From Pelagibacteraceae bacterium AG-325-J17 (lineage in GTDB: Bacteria > Pseudomonadota > Alphaproteobacteria > Pelagibacterales > Pelagibacteraceae), in NCBI GenBank assembly GCA_003282825.1, contig QBYM01000010.1:1-37654 (forward strand): a DNA stretch of 37,654 bases, read 5' to 3'. The notes under the pieces are model-generated. The model ran no database searches. It saw nothing but the letters and a program-made list of their open reading frames with translations, and was not told the origin of the DNA. A program made the position numbers and the translations under genes. Shown here piece after piece: positions 24,718 to 34,528 of this stretch. Each line of letters begins with the position of its first letter. The first letter of the stretch is position 1.

Positions 24718-26936
24718 TATATGGACCTTTCTGTAGATGTAACACTAAAAGCTTCTATTGTATCATTTTTTTGAAAATCCATATAATTTTGAACTGTAAT
24801 TCCACACTCCTGTCCATTACTTACTTGTTTAACTTGATTCTTTTCTCTAAATAATGAGCCTACTTTACCAGTATAAATTATGGAACCATCCCTAATTACT
24901 CTTACATCAGAGGTGCTATTAATTTCACCATCAGTAATTTTCGAACCTGCAACTTTACCTGCACCTGAAACTTTAAAAATTTCTAAAATTTGAGCAGTGC
25001 CTGTAATTTTTTCTTGAAGATCAGGCGCTAATAATCCAGACATTTTTTGCTTTACATAATCTAAGACCTCATAAATAATATTGTATGAAGAAATCTTAAT
25101 TTTTTCAATTTCTGCAAGTTTTTTTGCTTCTTTGCTAGGTTTCACATTAAATGCAATCAAAACAGCATTTGAGGCTTTTGCTAACGTAACATCAGTCTCA
25201 GTTACCATCCCTATATCAGCCAAAATTATTTTTGGTTTTACTTCATCATGTTTTATTTGATTGATGGCACTTTTAATTGCTTCTGATGATCCATGTACAT
25301 CAGATTTAATTATTAAATTTAATTCTTCAGAAGATTTATTTGAAAAGGCATTATCTTGTGTAGCAAATGTTAAAGGATTTTTTCCTTCTCTTATTTCTTG
25401 AGCTCTATTTTCACTCAAATTTTTGGCTTCTTTTTCATTACTAAGAACAATAAAATCATCTCCAGCTTTTGCAGCTCCATTAATTCCTAGAATTTCTATT
25501 GGTGTTGATGGTGGAGCATCATTAATATTATTTCCTTTATCATCAATTATTGCTCTAATTTTTCCCCATCGTAATCCACTTACAAAAAAATCTCCTCTTT
25601 TTAAAGTGCCAGCTGTTACAATGATATTTGCTACTGGTCCTCTTCCAACATCAATTTTAGACTCTAAAACAATCCCTGACGCTTTGGACTCAAAATCTGT
25701 TTTTAAATCTAAAATTTCAGCTTGAAGAACAATTGCCTCCACTAATTTATCTAGGTTTAATCTTGTTTTAGCTGAAATCTCAACCATTAAAGTATCTCCT
25801 GATAAATCTTCAGCTATTAATTCATATTCTAATAATTGGTTTTTAATTTTTTGTGGATCTGCCTCAGGTAGATCACACTTATTAATTGCAACAACAATTG
25901 GAACATTTGCAGCTTTTGCATGCTTAATTGACTCTATAGTTTGAGGTTTTACACCATCATCAGCCGCTACAACTAAAACTACAATATCAGTAAGTTTTGA
26001 ACCTCTCGCTCTCATTTCGGTAAATGCTGCATGGCCCGGAGTATCTATAAAGGTCAGTTTATTATTCTTATTTTCAATTTGATAAGCCCCAATATGTTGA
26101 GTGATTCCACCAAATTCACCTGAAACGACATTTGCACTTCTTAAAACATCAAGAACTGAGGTTTTACCATGATCTACATGTCCCATAACTGTTATTATAG
26201 GAGGTCTATTTTTTAAATTTTCTGTTCTTGACGCCTTTATCTTTTGAATTATCTCTTCTGCCTTTTCCTCTCTAATAGGATTATGTCCAAATTCTTTAAC
26301 TAAAAACTCTGCAGTGTCTGCTGCTAGGGTTTGATTGATAGTAACTGTCACACCCATACCAAACAAATACTTTATTACGTTACTAGACTGCTCAGCCATT
26401 CTATTGGCAAGCTCTCTAACTGTGATTGCTTCTGGAATGTTAATGTCTCTTTTAACAGGTTTTAAACTTTCTTGATAATCATCTTTTGATAAATTTTTAT
26501 TTTCTTTTTGCCTTGCTCTTTTTACAGAAGCTAAACTTCTTTCTCTTGCCTCTATTTGATCACTTAAGGCTCTTGAAACAGTTAATTTAAGTTCTCTTTT
26601 CTTCGTTCCAGATTTCAAACTTTTCTTATTTTTTCCTTCGTTGTCTTCTTTAAGTCTCTTTGTAGCTCTTTGTTCAGCTAATTTACGTCTTTCAAAATCA
26701 CTTGATAATTGTGTAGTTTTTGGAGAAAAACTTGGTTTTGATAAAGCTCCCCTGTTTAATGATGAGGGGGATTTTGACTTATTAAAACTGGATTTAAATG
26801 AACCACTCTTATTTGAAAACTTACTTGATTGCTTTTCTATTATTACAGAATTTTTACCCTGAGTTTTTGCTTTCTCAATATTTTGGATTGATTTTTTGGC
26901 TATACCAGATATTTTTAATTTTGTTTTTTTTTCCAT
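24717..26936 (-). CDS. infB: Translation initiation factor IF-2
   Basis: A 739-residue GTPase that delivers initiator tRNA to the 30S subunit. A Lys/Ser-rich disordered N-terminus (about 1-165) precedes the IF2_N segment with [24 protein letters not shown]. The G domain has GHVDHGKTS (G1), DTPGHAAF (G3) and [10 protein letters not shown] (G4); domains II-IV follow, ending with the fMet-tRNA-binding region [17 protein letters not shown]. Shorter N-terminus than in most alphaproteobacteria. It follows nusA by ten bases with no ylxR-type gene between. Confidence 0.97.
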   Translation of the reverse strand: MEKKTKLKISGIAKKSIQNIEKAKTQGKNSVIIEKQSSKFSNKSGSFKSSFNKSKSPSSLNRGALSKPSFSPKTTQLSSDFERRKLAEQRATKRLKEDNEGKNKKSLKSGTKKRELKLTVSRALSDQIEARERSLASVKRARQKENKNLSKDDYQESLKPVKRDINIPEAITVRELANRMAEQSSNVIKYLFGMGVTVTINQTLAADTAEFLVKEFGHNPIREEKAEEIIQKIKASRTENLKNRPPIITVMGHVDHGKTSVLDVLRSANVVSGEFGGITQHIGAYQIENKNNKLTFIDTPGHAAFTEMRARGSKLTDIVVLVVAADDGVKPQTIESIKHAKAANVPIVVAINKCDLPEADPQKIKNQLLEYELIAEDLSGDTLMVEISAKTRLNLDKLVEAIVLQAEILDLKTDFESKASGIVLESKIDVGRGPVANIIVTAGTLKRGDFFVSGLRWGKIRAIIDDKGNNINDAPPSTPIEILGINGAAKAGDDFIVLSNEKEAKNLSENRAQEIREGKNPLTFATQDNAFSNKSSEELNLIIKSDVHGSSEAIKSAINQIKHDEVKPKIILADIGMVTETDVTLAKASNAVLIAFNVKPSKEAKKLAEIEKIKISSYNIIYEVLDYVKQKMSGLLAPDLQEKITGTAQILEIFKVSGAGKVAGSKITDGEINSTSDVRVIRDGSIIYTGKVGSLFREKNQVKQVSNGQECGITVQNYMDFQKNDTIEAFSVTSTERSI

Positions 26937-26946
26937 AGCTCATCTC

Positions 26947-28500
26947 TCAATCTTTATAAACAATTTCTCTTGCTGACATAATTAGTCCATCAGCTTCATC
27001 TTTTGAAAGAGCAAAATCTTCTAAATAGCCTTGAATTTTAACTCTTTCTCCTTTTACGATATCAAATCCACCTGTTAATTCATCCGATGCAAGATCAGCA
27101 AAATCCTCTAATGTTAAAATTTTTTGATTTCCGAGCGTAACAAGCATACCTGGTGTCAAACCTTTTAAATTTATTAATGTATCTTCCAAACCTAATTCTT
27201 TTATTCTTTCAGAGATGTGTTCTTGATCTTTTTGATAAAATTCTTTTGCTCGATCAATAAGTGCTTTAGCTGTATCTTCTTCTATCCCTTCAATTTTTCC
27301 TAAAGTTTCTAATGAACTATCTTTAATATCATCTATAGTAGAAAATCCCTCAGCAACAAGTAATTGTCCAAGCGTCTCATCCAATTCTAAATTTTTAACA
27401 AAATTCTCAGTTTTTTCTTTGAATTCTAACTGTCTTCTTTCAGAGTCCTCAGCATCGGTCATTATATTAATTTCATAATTTAATAATTTAGTAGCAAGTC
27501 TTACATTTTGACCTCTTCTACCAATTGCTTTACTCAAATTTTCCTCTGTAAGAATTACATCAAGTTTTTTTCTTTCTAAATCAACATTAACCCTTTGAAC
27601 TTCTGCTGGTGATAATGCGCTTGAAACTAAAATCGCAGGATCTTCAGACCAGTTTACAATATCAATCTTTTCTCCTTGAAGCTCATTTACTACAGCTTGT
27701 ACTCTTGAGCCCCTCATACCAACGCAAGCTCCAACAGGGTCAAGTGAGGTATCAACAGCTTTAACACAAATTTTCGCTCTACTTCCTGGGTCTCTTGAGG
27801 AAGATTTAATCTCAATTAAACCATCATAAATTTCTGGAACCTCTTGAACAAAAAGTTTTTCCATAAACTTTGGATGGGCTCTAGACAAAAATATTTGTTG
27901 TCCACGTGGTTCTCTTCTTACATCATGACAATATGCTTTTATTCTGTCTCCAGCTTTTATATTTTCTCTTGGGATAATTTCATTTTTTTGGATAATTGCT
28001 TCTGTTCTTCCAAGATCAACAATCACATTTCCAAATTCCAGTCTTTTTACTATTCCGCTTAGAATAGTATCTTTTTTTTCTATAAAGTCATTAAATTGCC
28101 TTTCTCTCTCGGCTTCTCTTACATTCGTATTGATTACTTGTTTAGCTGTTTGAGCAGCAATTCTGCCAAAATCAAATGATGGCAAGGGTTGAAGAACTTC
28201 GTCACCAATTGACTTATCTTTATTTGTTTGATTTAGATTGATTGCGTCTTCTAATTTAATTTCTGTATTTGAGTTTTCTGGATTCTCAGATACAATTAAT
28301 TTCCTAAAAATTTCTATATCACCATTATCTCTATTAATAATAACTTTAATCTCGTTATCTTGGCCGAATTTAGATTTAGCAGCTTTTGCAATTCCTGTTT
28401 CCATTGATGATATTATCAATTCTTTATCTATAGATTTTTCTAAAGCTACTGCTTCTGCTATTCTTAGTAGTTCAAGTTTATCAGCTCTTTTATTTAACAT
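26947..28500 (-). CDS. nusA: Transcription termination/antitermination factor NusA
   Basis: About 517 residues: N-terminal RNA-polymerase-binding domain (LLRIAEAVALEKSIDKELIISSMETGIAKAA), S1 domain (LSGIVKRLEFGNVIVDLGRTEAI), KH1/KH2 (GACVGMRGSRVQAVVNELQGEKIDIV; AIGRRGQNVRLATKLL), and two C-terminal helix-hairpin-helix repeats of the alphaproteobacterial type. I choose the ATG at 28500; the frame continues 13 codons upstream but that extension would translate through a terminator hairpin and does not match the family. rimP is missing upstream. A terminator-like hairpin ends 16 bases before the start codon. Confidence 0.95.
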   Translation of the reverse strand: MLNKRADKLELLRIAEAVALEKSIDKELIISSMETGIAKAAKSKFGQDNEIKVIINRDNGDIEIFRKLIVSENPENSNTEIKLEDAINLNQTNKDKSIGDEVLQPLPSFDFGRIAAQTAKQVINTNVREAERERQFNDFIEKKDTILSGIVKRLEFGNVIVDLGRTEAIIQKNEIIPRENIKAGDRIKAYCHDVRREPRGQQIFLSRAHPKFMEKLFVQEVPEIYDGLIEIKSSSRDPGSRAKICVKAVDTSLDPVGACVGMRGSRVQAVVNELQGEKIDIVNWSEDPAILVSSALSPAEVQRVNVDLERKKLDVILTEENLSKAIGRRGQNVRLATKLLNYEINIMTDAEDSERRQLEFKEKTENFVKNLELDETLGQLLVAEGFSTIDDIKDSSLETLGKIEGIEEDTAKALIDRAKEFYQKDQEHISERIKELGLEDTLINLKGLTPGMLVTLGNQKILTLEDFADLASDELTGGFDIVKGERVKIQGYLEDFALSKDEADGLIMSAREIVYKD

Positions 28501-28515
28501 AGTTTTGTTTGCTCC

Positions 28516-28542
28516 AAAAAAAAATGGGCTCAAGCCCATTTT
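28516..28542 (-). terminator. Intrinsic terminator between metK and nusA (possible nusA attenuator)
   Basis: On the reverse strand a perfect 9-base-pair stem AAAATGGGC / GCCCATTTT with loop TTGA (28542-28521) runs directly into five more T (28520-28516), giving nine T in a row. It is the only G+C-rich hairpin with a T tract that I find in the window. It lies 57 bases after the metK stop and 15 bases before the nusA ATG, so it may end metK mRNA, attenuate nusA, or both. Confidence 0.8.
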
Positions 28543-28564
28543 GATATTTCAACAATGTGAAATG

Positions 28565-28592
28565 AATATAGTAAAGTTTTTCCTTAATTCAA
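28565..28592 (-). promoter_or_regulatory. Candidate nusA promoter upstream of the hairpin
   Basis: On the reverse strand TTGAAT (28592-28587), a 16-base spacer and TATATT (28570-28565) form a moderate sigma-70 promoter in the metK-nusA gap. The predicted start near 28558 would give a leader of about 58 bases that includes the whole terminator hairpin before the nusA ATG. Confidence 0.45.
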
Positions 28593-28598
28593 TAAAAA

Positions 28599-29768
28599 CT
28601 ATTTAGAAAAAATGCTTAATTTATCAGTTTTTTCCCATGAAAATGAACCATTTTTTTCTGGTGTCCTACCAAAATGACCATAAGCAGATGTTTTTTCATA
28701 TATAGGTTTATTTAATTCAAGCATCTCTCTAATTCCTCTTGGGCTTAGGTCAAAATTTTCTTTAATTTTTTCTATGACAAATTTATTCTTATCCAAATCA
28801 TTATCAAACAAATCAACATAAATTGATAAAGGTTTGGAAACACCTATGGCATAAGCTAACTGAATTAGGCATCTATTACTTATTTTTGACGCTACAATAT
28901 TTTTTGCAATATATCTTGCTGCATAAGCCGCTGATCTATCAACTTTAGTCGGATCTTTTCCTGAAAAAGCTCCCCCACCATGCGGAGCAGCTCCACCATA
29001 AGTATCAACTATTATTTTTCTTCCTGTTAATCCACAATCTCCATCTGGACCACCTATTACAAAGTTCCCAGTCGGGTTAACATAAAACTCTTCATCATTA
29101 AAACCATCAAGAAAATTTCCCGGTATTGCTTTGATCATATATGGTCTTAACAAATCTATTACTTGAGCTTGATTTACATCCTTAGAATGTTGAGAAGATA
29201 TAACTACAGACTTAACTTTGACTGGTTTACTATCAATATATTCAAAGGTTACTTGGCTTTTAGAATCTGGTTCAATATTTTTAAGTTTACCTGTTTTTCT
29301 ATCCTCGGCCATTAGTCTTAAAATTTTGTGAGAATAATGAATTGGAGCTGGCATTAACACATCAGTTTCATTGCAAGCATATCCAAACATAATTCCTTGA
29401 TCACCAGCGCCTTCATCTTTATTTCCTGAAGAGTCTACTCCCATAGCAATATCAGCAGATTGAGAATGTAAATGACTTTCAATCTTAGTGGCTTCTTTCC
29501 AAGTAAAACCCTCTTGGTCATAGCCAATATCTTTTATACAGTTCCTAACTTTTTCTATTAATTCATCTTTTTTAGTTTCTGGACCTCTTACTTCACCGGC
29601 CAAAACAACTTTATTAGTTGTAGTGAGTGTCTCACAAGCTACTCTTGAAAATGGATCTTTAGAAAGGTAGTTATCAACAACCATATCTGAAATTCTATCT
29701 GAAACTTTATCTGGGTGTCCTTCTGATACAGACTCGCTAGTAAAAAGATAATTTTTAAGATTACTCAT
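28599..29768 (-). CDS. metK: S-adenosylmethionine synthetase
   Basis: A 389-residue enzyme making SAM from methionine and ATP. The N-terminus [16 protein letters not shown] (ATP/methionine site), [12 protein letters not shown], and [21 protein letters not shown] with [20 protein letters not shown] are all family signatures. Normal length. The start overlaps the lnt stop by eight bases, so metK sits inside an operon and has no leader in which a SAM riboswitch could fit. A strong terminator hairpin follows. Confidence 0.97.
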   Translation of the reverse strand: MSNLKNYLFTSESVSEGHPDKVSDRISDMVVDNYLSKDPFSRVACETLTTTNKVVLAGEVRGPETKKDELIEKVRNCIKDIGYDQEGFTWKEATKIESHLHSQSADIAMGVDSSGNKDEGAGDQGIMFGYACNETDVLMPAPIHYSHKILRLMAEDRKTGKLKNIEPDSKSQVTFEYIDSKPVKVKSVVISSQHSKDVNQAQVIDLLRPYMIKAIPGNFLDGFNDEEFYVNPTGNFVIGGPDGDCGLTGRKIIVDTYGGAAPHGGGAFSGKDPTKVDRSAAYAARYIAKNIVASKISNRCLIQLAYAIGVSKPLSIYVDLFDNDLDKNKFVIEKIKENFDLSPRGIREMLELNKPIYEKTSAYGHFGRTPEKNGSFSWEKTDKLSIFSK

Positions 29769-31305
29769 TTTTAATTCTAATAAATGAAAATATTAATAAA
29801 ATATACAATAAAGTTAGTAATCCAAAAATTTTATTTCCATATTTAGAAAATATTGTTGGTTGTATTTTTCGCATTTCTTCCAAATCTACATAGCCTGACT
29901 CACCAAATTCAACACTTTGTTCTACAATTCCTATAGGATTAATTATAGCTGCGATACCATTATTTGAGGAGCGAAGGATGTATTTGCCACTTTCAATTGC
30001 TCTAAAAATACTATGATCAAAATGTTGTTTTGGCCCTATTGATTTGCCGAACCATCCATCCTCAGAGATATTAATTATAAAATCATAATTTGAATTTTTA
30101 AATAATCTACCTGAATAAATTATTTCATAACAAATCAAAGGTAATACTTTTAAAGTAAAATTTGAATTTTCTATTTCAATTAGTTCCCTTTTTTCACCTT
30201 TTGAAAAAGGTTGATAATTATTAGTTAAAGATCTTAATCCTATAACTTTTAGAACACTTTCAAATGGCAAAAATTCGCCAAAAGGCACTAAATTAATTTT
30301 ATTGTACGAATCTAAAACATTTAATTCATTATCGTAAACAGATAATGAATTAAAAAAATTTGTAGATCCATTATTGTTAGCCTTCTTATTTATACCAATG
30401 ACAAACAAATGATTTTCATTAAAACTTTGATCAAACAATGATCTAAATTCTTTCAATTCTTTTTGTGAAATATCTGGAAAAATTCCTTCAGGCCATATAA
30501 AGATTATTTTCTCATTACTATTTGGTGAGCTTAATTTTATTAAATCTTTAATAATAGAGACAGTGTTTGCGCTGGTATAAAATCTGTCTAAAGAAATATT
30601 AGAACCAATTATTCGTATTTTATGCTCATAAATTTTATTATCTACCTTATAAAAACTATTTTTTTGAGAAGAGCCATAGACATAAAAAGATACGAAAGTA
30701 ATTACAAAAAAGATGCATACTACAATGTTTTTTTTTGAGTTGCCTAAAAATATTATTGCTGGGCTTGTAAATAAAGAGATACAAAATAAATTTAATCCAT
30801 AAGTGCCTATGATTGAGGTTATGCTTAAAAGTTCTAGTTGGTTAGAAAGACTGTAAACAATTAAATTCCATGGGAATCCTGTCAGAATTATTCCTCTCAA
30901 AAATTCTATAACTCCAAAAATTAATGAAAAAATAAAAAAAGAACTAACGACACTCTTCGGCTTTAAAACTGCGAAAAAATAGGAAATTAAACCATAAAAT
31001 AAAGCTAAGAAACTGGGTATTAGGACTAAAGTAAAAGGGATTAAAAATTTAAAACTTTGATCAAATGTTAAAGAAATTGATATCCAGTATAAATTAGTTA
31101 CAAAAAAACCAAAACCAAACGCCCAACCATAAAGAAAAAAAATCTTCACATTTGTTTTTTGTTTTAATTTCTTACTTAAAAATAGATAGAGGGAGGAAAA
31201 TGTGAAAAAATTTATTATAAAAAAATTAAAGGGGGTTAGACTTAAAGAGGTGAGTATTCCTATAAAACCTAAAAATATGATTTCAGTAAATAATTTTTTT
31301 TTCAA
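29761..31305 (-). CDS. lnt: Apolipoprotein N-acyltransferase
   Basis: A 514-residue inner-membrane enzyme adding the third acyl chain to lipoproteins. The N-terminal half has six or so hydrophobic helices; the periplasmic nitrilase-like domain carries the triad Glu273 (WPEGIFPD), Lys336 ([12 protein letters not shown]) and Cys392 (PLICYEI), closely matching the spacing in E. coli (267, 335, 387). A final helix ends the protein. It follows ybeY by one base. The corC/tlyC haemolysin-like gene often placed between ybeY and lnt is absent. Confidence 0.95.
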   Translation of the reverse strand: MKKKLFTEIIFLGFIGILTSLSLTPFNFFIINFFTFSSLYLFLSKKLKQKTNVKIFFLYGWAFGFGFFVTNLYWISISLTFDQSFKFLIPFTLVLIPSFLALFYGLISYFFAVLKPKSVVSSFFIFSLIFGVIEFLRGIILTGFPWNLIVYSLSNQLELLSITSIIGTYGLNLFCISLFTSPAIIFLGNSKKNIVVCIFFVITFVSFYVYGSSQKNSFYKVDNKIYEHKIRIIGSNISLDRFYTSANTVSIIKDLIKLSSPNSNEKIIFIWPEGIFPDISQKELKEFRSLFDQSFNENHLFVIGINKKANNNGSTNFFNSLSVYDNELNVLDSYNKINLVPFGEFLPFESVLKVIGLRSLTNNYQPFSKGEKRELIEIENSNFTLKVLPLICYEIIYSGRLFKNSNYDFIINISEDGWFGKSIGPKQHFDHSIFRAIESGKYILRSSNNGIAAIINPIGIVEQSVEFGESGYVDLEEMRKIQPTIFSKYGNKIFGLLTLLYILLIFSFIRIKNE

Positions 31306-31306
31306 T

Positions 31307-31768
31307 TTAATTTAACTTTGAAATTACAGATTTATATATAAGCTCTTCCTCTTTTAACATCTTCATATAATCTTTATCTTTTATATGATCAAAATTTAGT
31401 AAATGAAGAAAACCATGTATAAAGGTCTTAATTAATTTTTCTTTAAAAGATTTGAAAGATTGAGATTTTGGTTTGTCGATAAAATTATAACTTATAATAA
31501 TATCTCCAATATAATTTTCTTCTATTTTTTTTAGTTTTTTATTAGAAGGAAATGATAAAATATCAGTAGATTTATTTTTATTTCTAAAGCTTTTATTCAA
31601 TTTTTTTATACTCTTATTATTGGAAAGCAAAAGCGTAAAGCTTACTTTTTTTTTTAAAAATTTATATTTTTTGGGAAATGATTTACAAATTTTTTTAAAG
31701 AAAAGATCTTTTTTCTTAAGTTTTTTTGACCAGGCTTTCTCCTCTGAGAAAACATTAATATTAATCAT
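31307..31768 (-). CDS. ybeY: Endoribonuclease YbeY (rRNA maturation factor)
   Basis: A 153-residue metal-dependent RNase acting in 16S rRNA 3' processing. The zinc motif is HGFLHLLNFDH with His118, His122 and His128; NKSIKKLNKSFRNKNKSTDILSFP is the conserved upstream segment. Very lysine-rich. The usual glycine of HGxLHLxGYDH is Asn here (LLNFDH), a mild variation. The start overlaps the phoH stop by eight bases. Confidence 0.94.
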   Translation of the reverse strand: MININVFSEEKAWSKKLKKKDLFFKKICKSFPKKYKFLKKKVSFTLLLSNNKSIKKLNKSFRNKNKSTDILSFPSNKKLKKIEENYIGDIIISYNFIDKPKSQSFKSFKEKLIKTFIHGFLHLLNFDHIKDKDYMKMLKEEELIYKSVISKLN

Positions 31769-32756
31769 TGTTAGAATAAGCTTTTACTATTTTTGAAACA
31801 AGAGGATGTCTTACTACATCTGAATGATCAAAATCGATAACTGCTATTTCATTTAAATGTCCTAATAGTTCTTTGGACCTTACAAGTCCTGACATGCTTT
31901 TATTGGGTAGGTCTATTTGTGTTGGATCACCGTTAACAACTATTTTTGAATTTTCTCCTATACGCGTTAGAAACATTTTAATTTGAGTATCAGTAGCATT
32001 TTGAGCTTCATCTAAAATAGCAAAGGAGTTTTTTAAAGTTCGTCCTCTCATAAACGCTAACGGTGCTATTTCAATATCACCTATTTCAATCATTCTTTGT
32101 ATTTTTTCAAAATCAAAAAGATCATAAAGGGAATCATATAAAGGCCTTAGATATGGGTCGACCTTTTCCTTCATATCTCCAGGCAAAAAACCTAATCTTT
32201 CACCAGCCTCCACGGCAGGTCTTGATAAAATTATTCTTTCAATCTTTTTTTCTAATAACATTGTAAGACCAACTGCAACTGCTAAAAAAGTTTTCCCTGT
32301 CCCGGCTGGTCCGGCTGAAATTATTATATCACTTTGTCTTAAAGCTCTTACATATCCCTTTTGTTTTTCTGATCTAGGAATAATTGATTTTTTTGGTGTT
32401 TTAATTATATCGGTTATATTGTTGTTTTTGACTTTTTCATTAATCATAAATTTATCAACTGAAGAGACTATATCTTTGTTTTCGATACTACCGTTGTTGA
32501 TAAATTGATTAGCTAAAAATTGAATAGCATTTTTAATTATCTCATTTTTCTGAGGATTTGATTTAATTAATATTGAGTTACCTCTTGAATATAAACTAGA
32601 TTTAGTAATTCTTTCTAATTCTTTTAAATTTTTATTAAATTCTCCAACTACTCCCATTAATAAATCGTTGTCATGAAAAATAACACTAATTGTGTTATTG
32701 TCTGAATAAACAAATTTAAGTGATGTTTCTAAGTTCTTTTTAATTAAATCTCTCAA
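31761..32756 (-). CDS. PhoH-like P-loop ATPase (PhoH/YbeZ)
   Basis: A 331-residue PhoH-family protein, the YbeZ partner usually encoded next to YbeY. Walker A is GPAGTGKT at 149-156; LSRPAVEAGERLGFLPGD and the Walker B region SFAILDEAQNAT are characteristic, followed by NGDPTQIDLP. An N-terminal KH-like segment precedes the ATPase. It is thought to be an RNA-linked ATPase working with YbeY in ribosome maturation; direct evidence is limited. Three bases separate it from miaB upstream. Confidence 0.94.
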   Translation of the reverse strand: MRDLIKKNLETSLKFVYSDNNTISVIFHDNDLLMGVVGEFNKNLKELERITKSSLYSRGNSILIKSNPQKNEIIKNAIQFLANQFINNGSIENKDIVSSVDKFMINEKVKNNNITDIIKTPKKSIIPRSEKQKGYVRALRQSDIIISAGPAGTGKTFLAVAVGLTMLLEKKIERIILSRPAVEAGERLGFLPGDMKEKVDPYLRPLYDSLYDLFDFEKIQRMIEIGDIEIAPLAFMRGRTLKNSFAILDEAQNATDTQIKMFLTRIGENSKIVVNGDPTQIDLPNKSMSGLVRSKELLGHLNEIAVIDFDHSDVVRHPLVSKIVKAYSNND

Positions 32757-32759
32757 TTT

Positions 32760-34088
32760 TTATGCTACCTTCTGATTGGAGTCGATAACAACATCACCAA
32801 ATAAAGTAGTTCTATTGCTTTGTTTAATTTTTACTAACACAACTTTACCTATGTCCTCTTTTTTACCATTAAATATAACTGGTGTCATATATTCAGAGCG
32901 TCCAAATAACTGGGTTTTATCTTTTGTTAGATTTTCTACTAAAACTCTCAATATTCTATTTTCTAAAGACTTGTGCATATTAATTTGATTTTTAAATAAT
33001 TGGTTTTGTACTTTTTCTAATCTTGAAGTAGAAGTACTTTTATCAATTAAATCTAAGTCTTCAGCGACAGTACCAGGTCTAGGACTAAAAATAAAAGAAT
33101 ATGAATTAATGAATTTAATTCTTTTAATCAAATCAAGTGTATCATTAAAATCTTTTTCCTCTTCTCCTGGATAGCCGATAATAAAGTCACTTGAAAATTC
33201 TATTTTTGAATTTATTTTTTTTAATTTTTCAAATATTTTCAAATAATCACTTATTAGATGCTTTCTATTCATGAGTTTTAAAATTTTATTTGAGCCACTT
33301 TGAATAGGAAGATGAACTAATGGCATCAATTTTTTCGAGCGTTTATAAACTTCAATTAAATCTTCTGACATATCTTTTGGATGAGATGTTGTATACCGAA
33401 CTCTCTCAATTTTTGAAAATTTTTCAATTTCTAAAATCAAATTAGATAATCTGTAATTATTATGTTTATAAGCATTTACGTTTTGACCAAGCAAAATAAT
33501 TTCTTTAACTCCATTATCAACCAGATGTTTAGCTTCATCTAAAATTTGTTGGAACGGTCTCGAGTATTCTGGTCCTCTTGTATAAGGTACAACGCAAAAA
33601 TGACAAAATTTATCGCAGCCTTCTTGTACAGTTAAAAATGACGAAACTTCACTCATCTCATTTTTTATTTTGCTCAAGTAATCAAATTTATCATCTGCTT
33701 CAAATTCAATTGTTTCTGTTTTTTCCTTTTTTTTTATGAAATTTAATATTTTATTATTAATTTCATGATATGACTGAGGTCCAATAACCAGATCTATATA
33801 AGGTTCTCTTTTTAACATTTCTTGATTTTCTGCTTGAGCAACACACCCTGCTACAATAACTAATGGTTTATTTTTTGATCTAAAAATTTTTTTAACCCTT
33901 CCTATCTCATGATAAACTTTTTCTTTTGCTTTATCTCTTATGTGGCAAGTATTTAAAACATAACAATTGGCCTCTTCGTAAATATTTGTTTTATTGTAGC
34001 CAATTTTTTTAACTGTATCAAAAATACGATTTGAATCGTATTCATTCATTTGACATCCAAAAGTTTTGATAAAAATTTTTTTACTCAT
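32760..34088 (-). CDS. miaB: tRNA-2-methylthio-N6-dimethylallyladenosine synthase
   Basis: A 442-residue radical-SAM methylthiotransferase modifying A37 of tRNAs reading UNN codons. The auxiliary 4Fe-4S cluster cysteines are Cys12 (FGCQMNEYDS), Cys48 (NTCHIRDKA) and Cys82 (AGCVAQ); the radical-SAM triad is Cys158, Cys162 and Cys165 (GCDKFCHFC). A C-terminal TRAM domain follows FSPRPGT. Normal length. Its ATG overlaps the fur stop as ATGA. Confidence 0.96.
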   Translation of the reverse strand: MSKKIFIKTFGCQMNEYDSNRIFDTVKKIGYNKTNIYEEANCYVLNTCHIRDKAKEKVYHEIGRVKKIFRSKNKPLVIVAGCVAQAENQEMLKREPYIDLVIGPQSYHEINNKILNFIKKKEKTETIEFEADDKFDYLSKIKNEMSEVSSFLTVQEGCDKFCHFCVVPYTRGPEYSRPFQQILDEAKHLVDNGVKEIILLGQNVNAYKHNNYRLSNLILEIEKFSKIERVRYTTSHPKDMSEDLIEVYKRSKKLMPLVHLPIQSGSNKILKLMNRKHLISDYLKIFEKLKKINSKIEFSSDFIIGYPGEEEKDFNDTLDLIKRIKFINSYSFIFSPRPGTVAEDLDLIDKSTSTSRLEKVQNQLFKNQINMHKSLENRILRVLVENLTKDKTQLFGRSEYMTPVIFNGKKEDIGKVVLVKIKQSNRTTLFGDVVIDSNQKVA

Positions 34089-34519
34089 TTATTGGGATTT
34101 TTTTTAACCCCATATAACTCTAATTTATGATCTACTAAAGTATAACCATATTTTTCTGCTACTTTAATTTGAAGTTTTTCTATTTCATCATCTACAAACT
34201 CAATTATCTCTCCTGTTTTTACATCAATCAAATGATCATGATGACTCTCAATCATTGCTTCGTATCTTGCTTTACCACCTTTAAAATCATGTTTGGCTAA
34301 TATGCCTGCCTCTTCTAAAAGTTTGACAGTCCTATAAACTGTCGCAATACTTATTTTTGGATCAATCTTAGAAACTCTATTATACAATTCATCTACATCT
34401 GGATGATCTGACTCTCCATAAGATTTCTTGGACTCTGATATTACTCTAACTATTATTTTCCTTTGATCAGTTAGTTTTACCCCTTTAGATATACATTTTT
34501 GTTCAATTGAATCTGACAT
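34085..34519 (-). CDS. fur: Fur-family metal-responsive repressor
   Basis: A 144-residue ferric/manganese uptake regulator. The winged helix has KLTDQRKIIVRVI and ISIATVYRTVKLLEEAGI; metal ligands are likely His39 (HPDVDEL), His93, His94 and His96 (ESHHDHLID), Glu107 and His131. In some alphaproteobacteria this orthologue senses manganese (Mur) rather than iron, which sequence alone does not decide. The position just upstream of miaB is conserved in the class. Candidate ligand of the tandem Fur boxes at 14917-14966. It starts ten bases after the tsaB stop; the usual rimI gene between them is absent. Confidence 0.92.
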   Translation of the reverse strand: MSDSIEQKCISKGVKLTDQRKIIVRVISESKKSYGESDHPDVDELYNRVSKIDPKISIATVYRTVKLLEEAGILAKHDFKGGKARYEAMIESHHDHLIDVKTGEIIEFVDDEIEKLQIKVAEKYGYTLVDHKLELYGVKKNPNK

Positions 34520-34528
34520 ACTTTAATT

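Noticed and set aside
22193..26862. Forward-strand open frames opposite pnp and infB
   Set aside because: Low-complexity antisense frames of well-conserved genes, without start signals or recognisable folds.
29761..29768. SAM riboswitch upstream of metK
   Set aside because: SAM-sensing RNAs are known in SAR11, but metK starts inside the end of lnt, leaving no leader.
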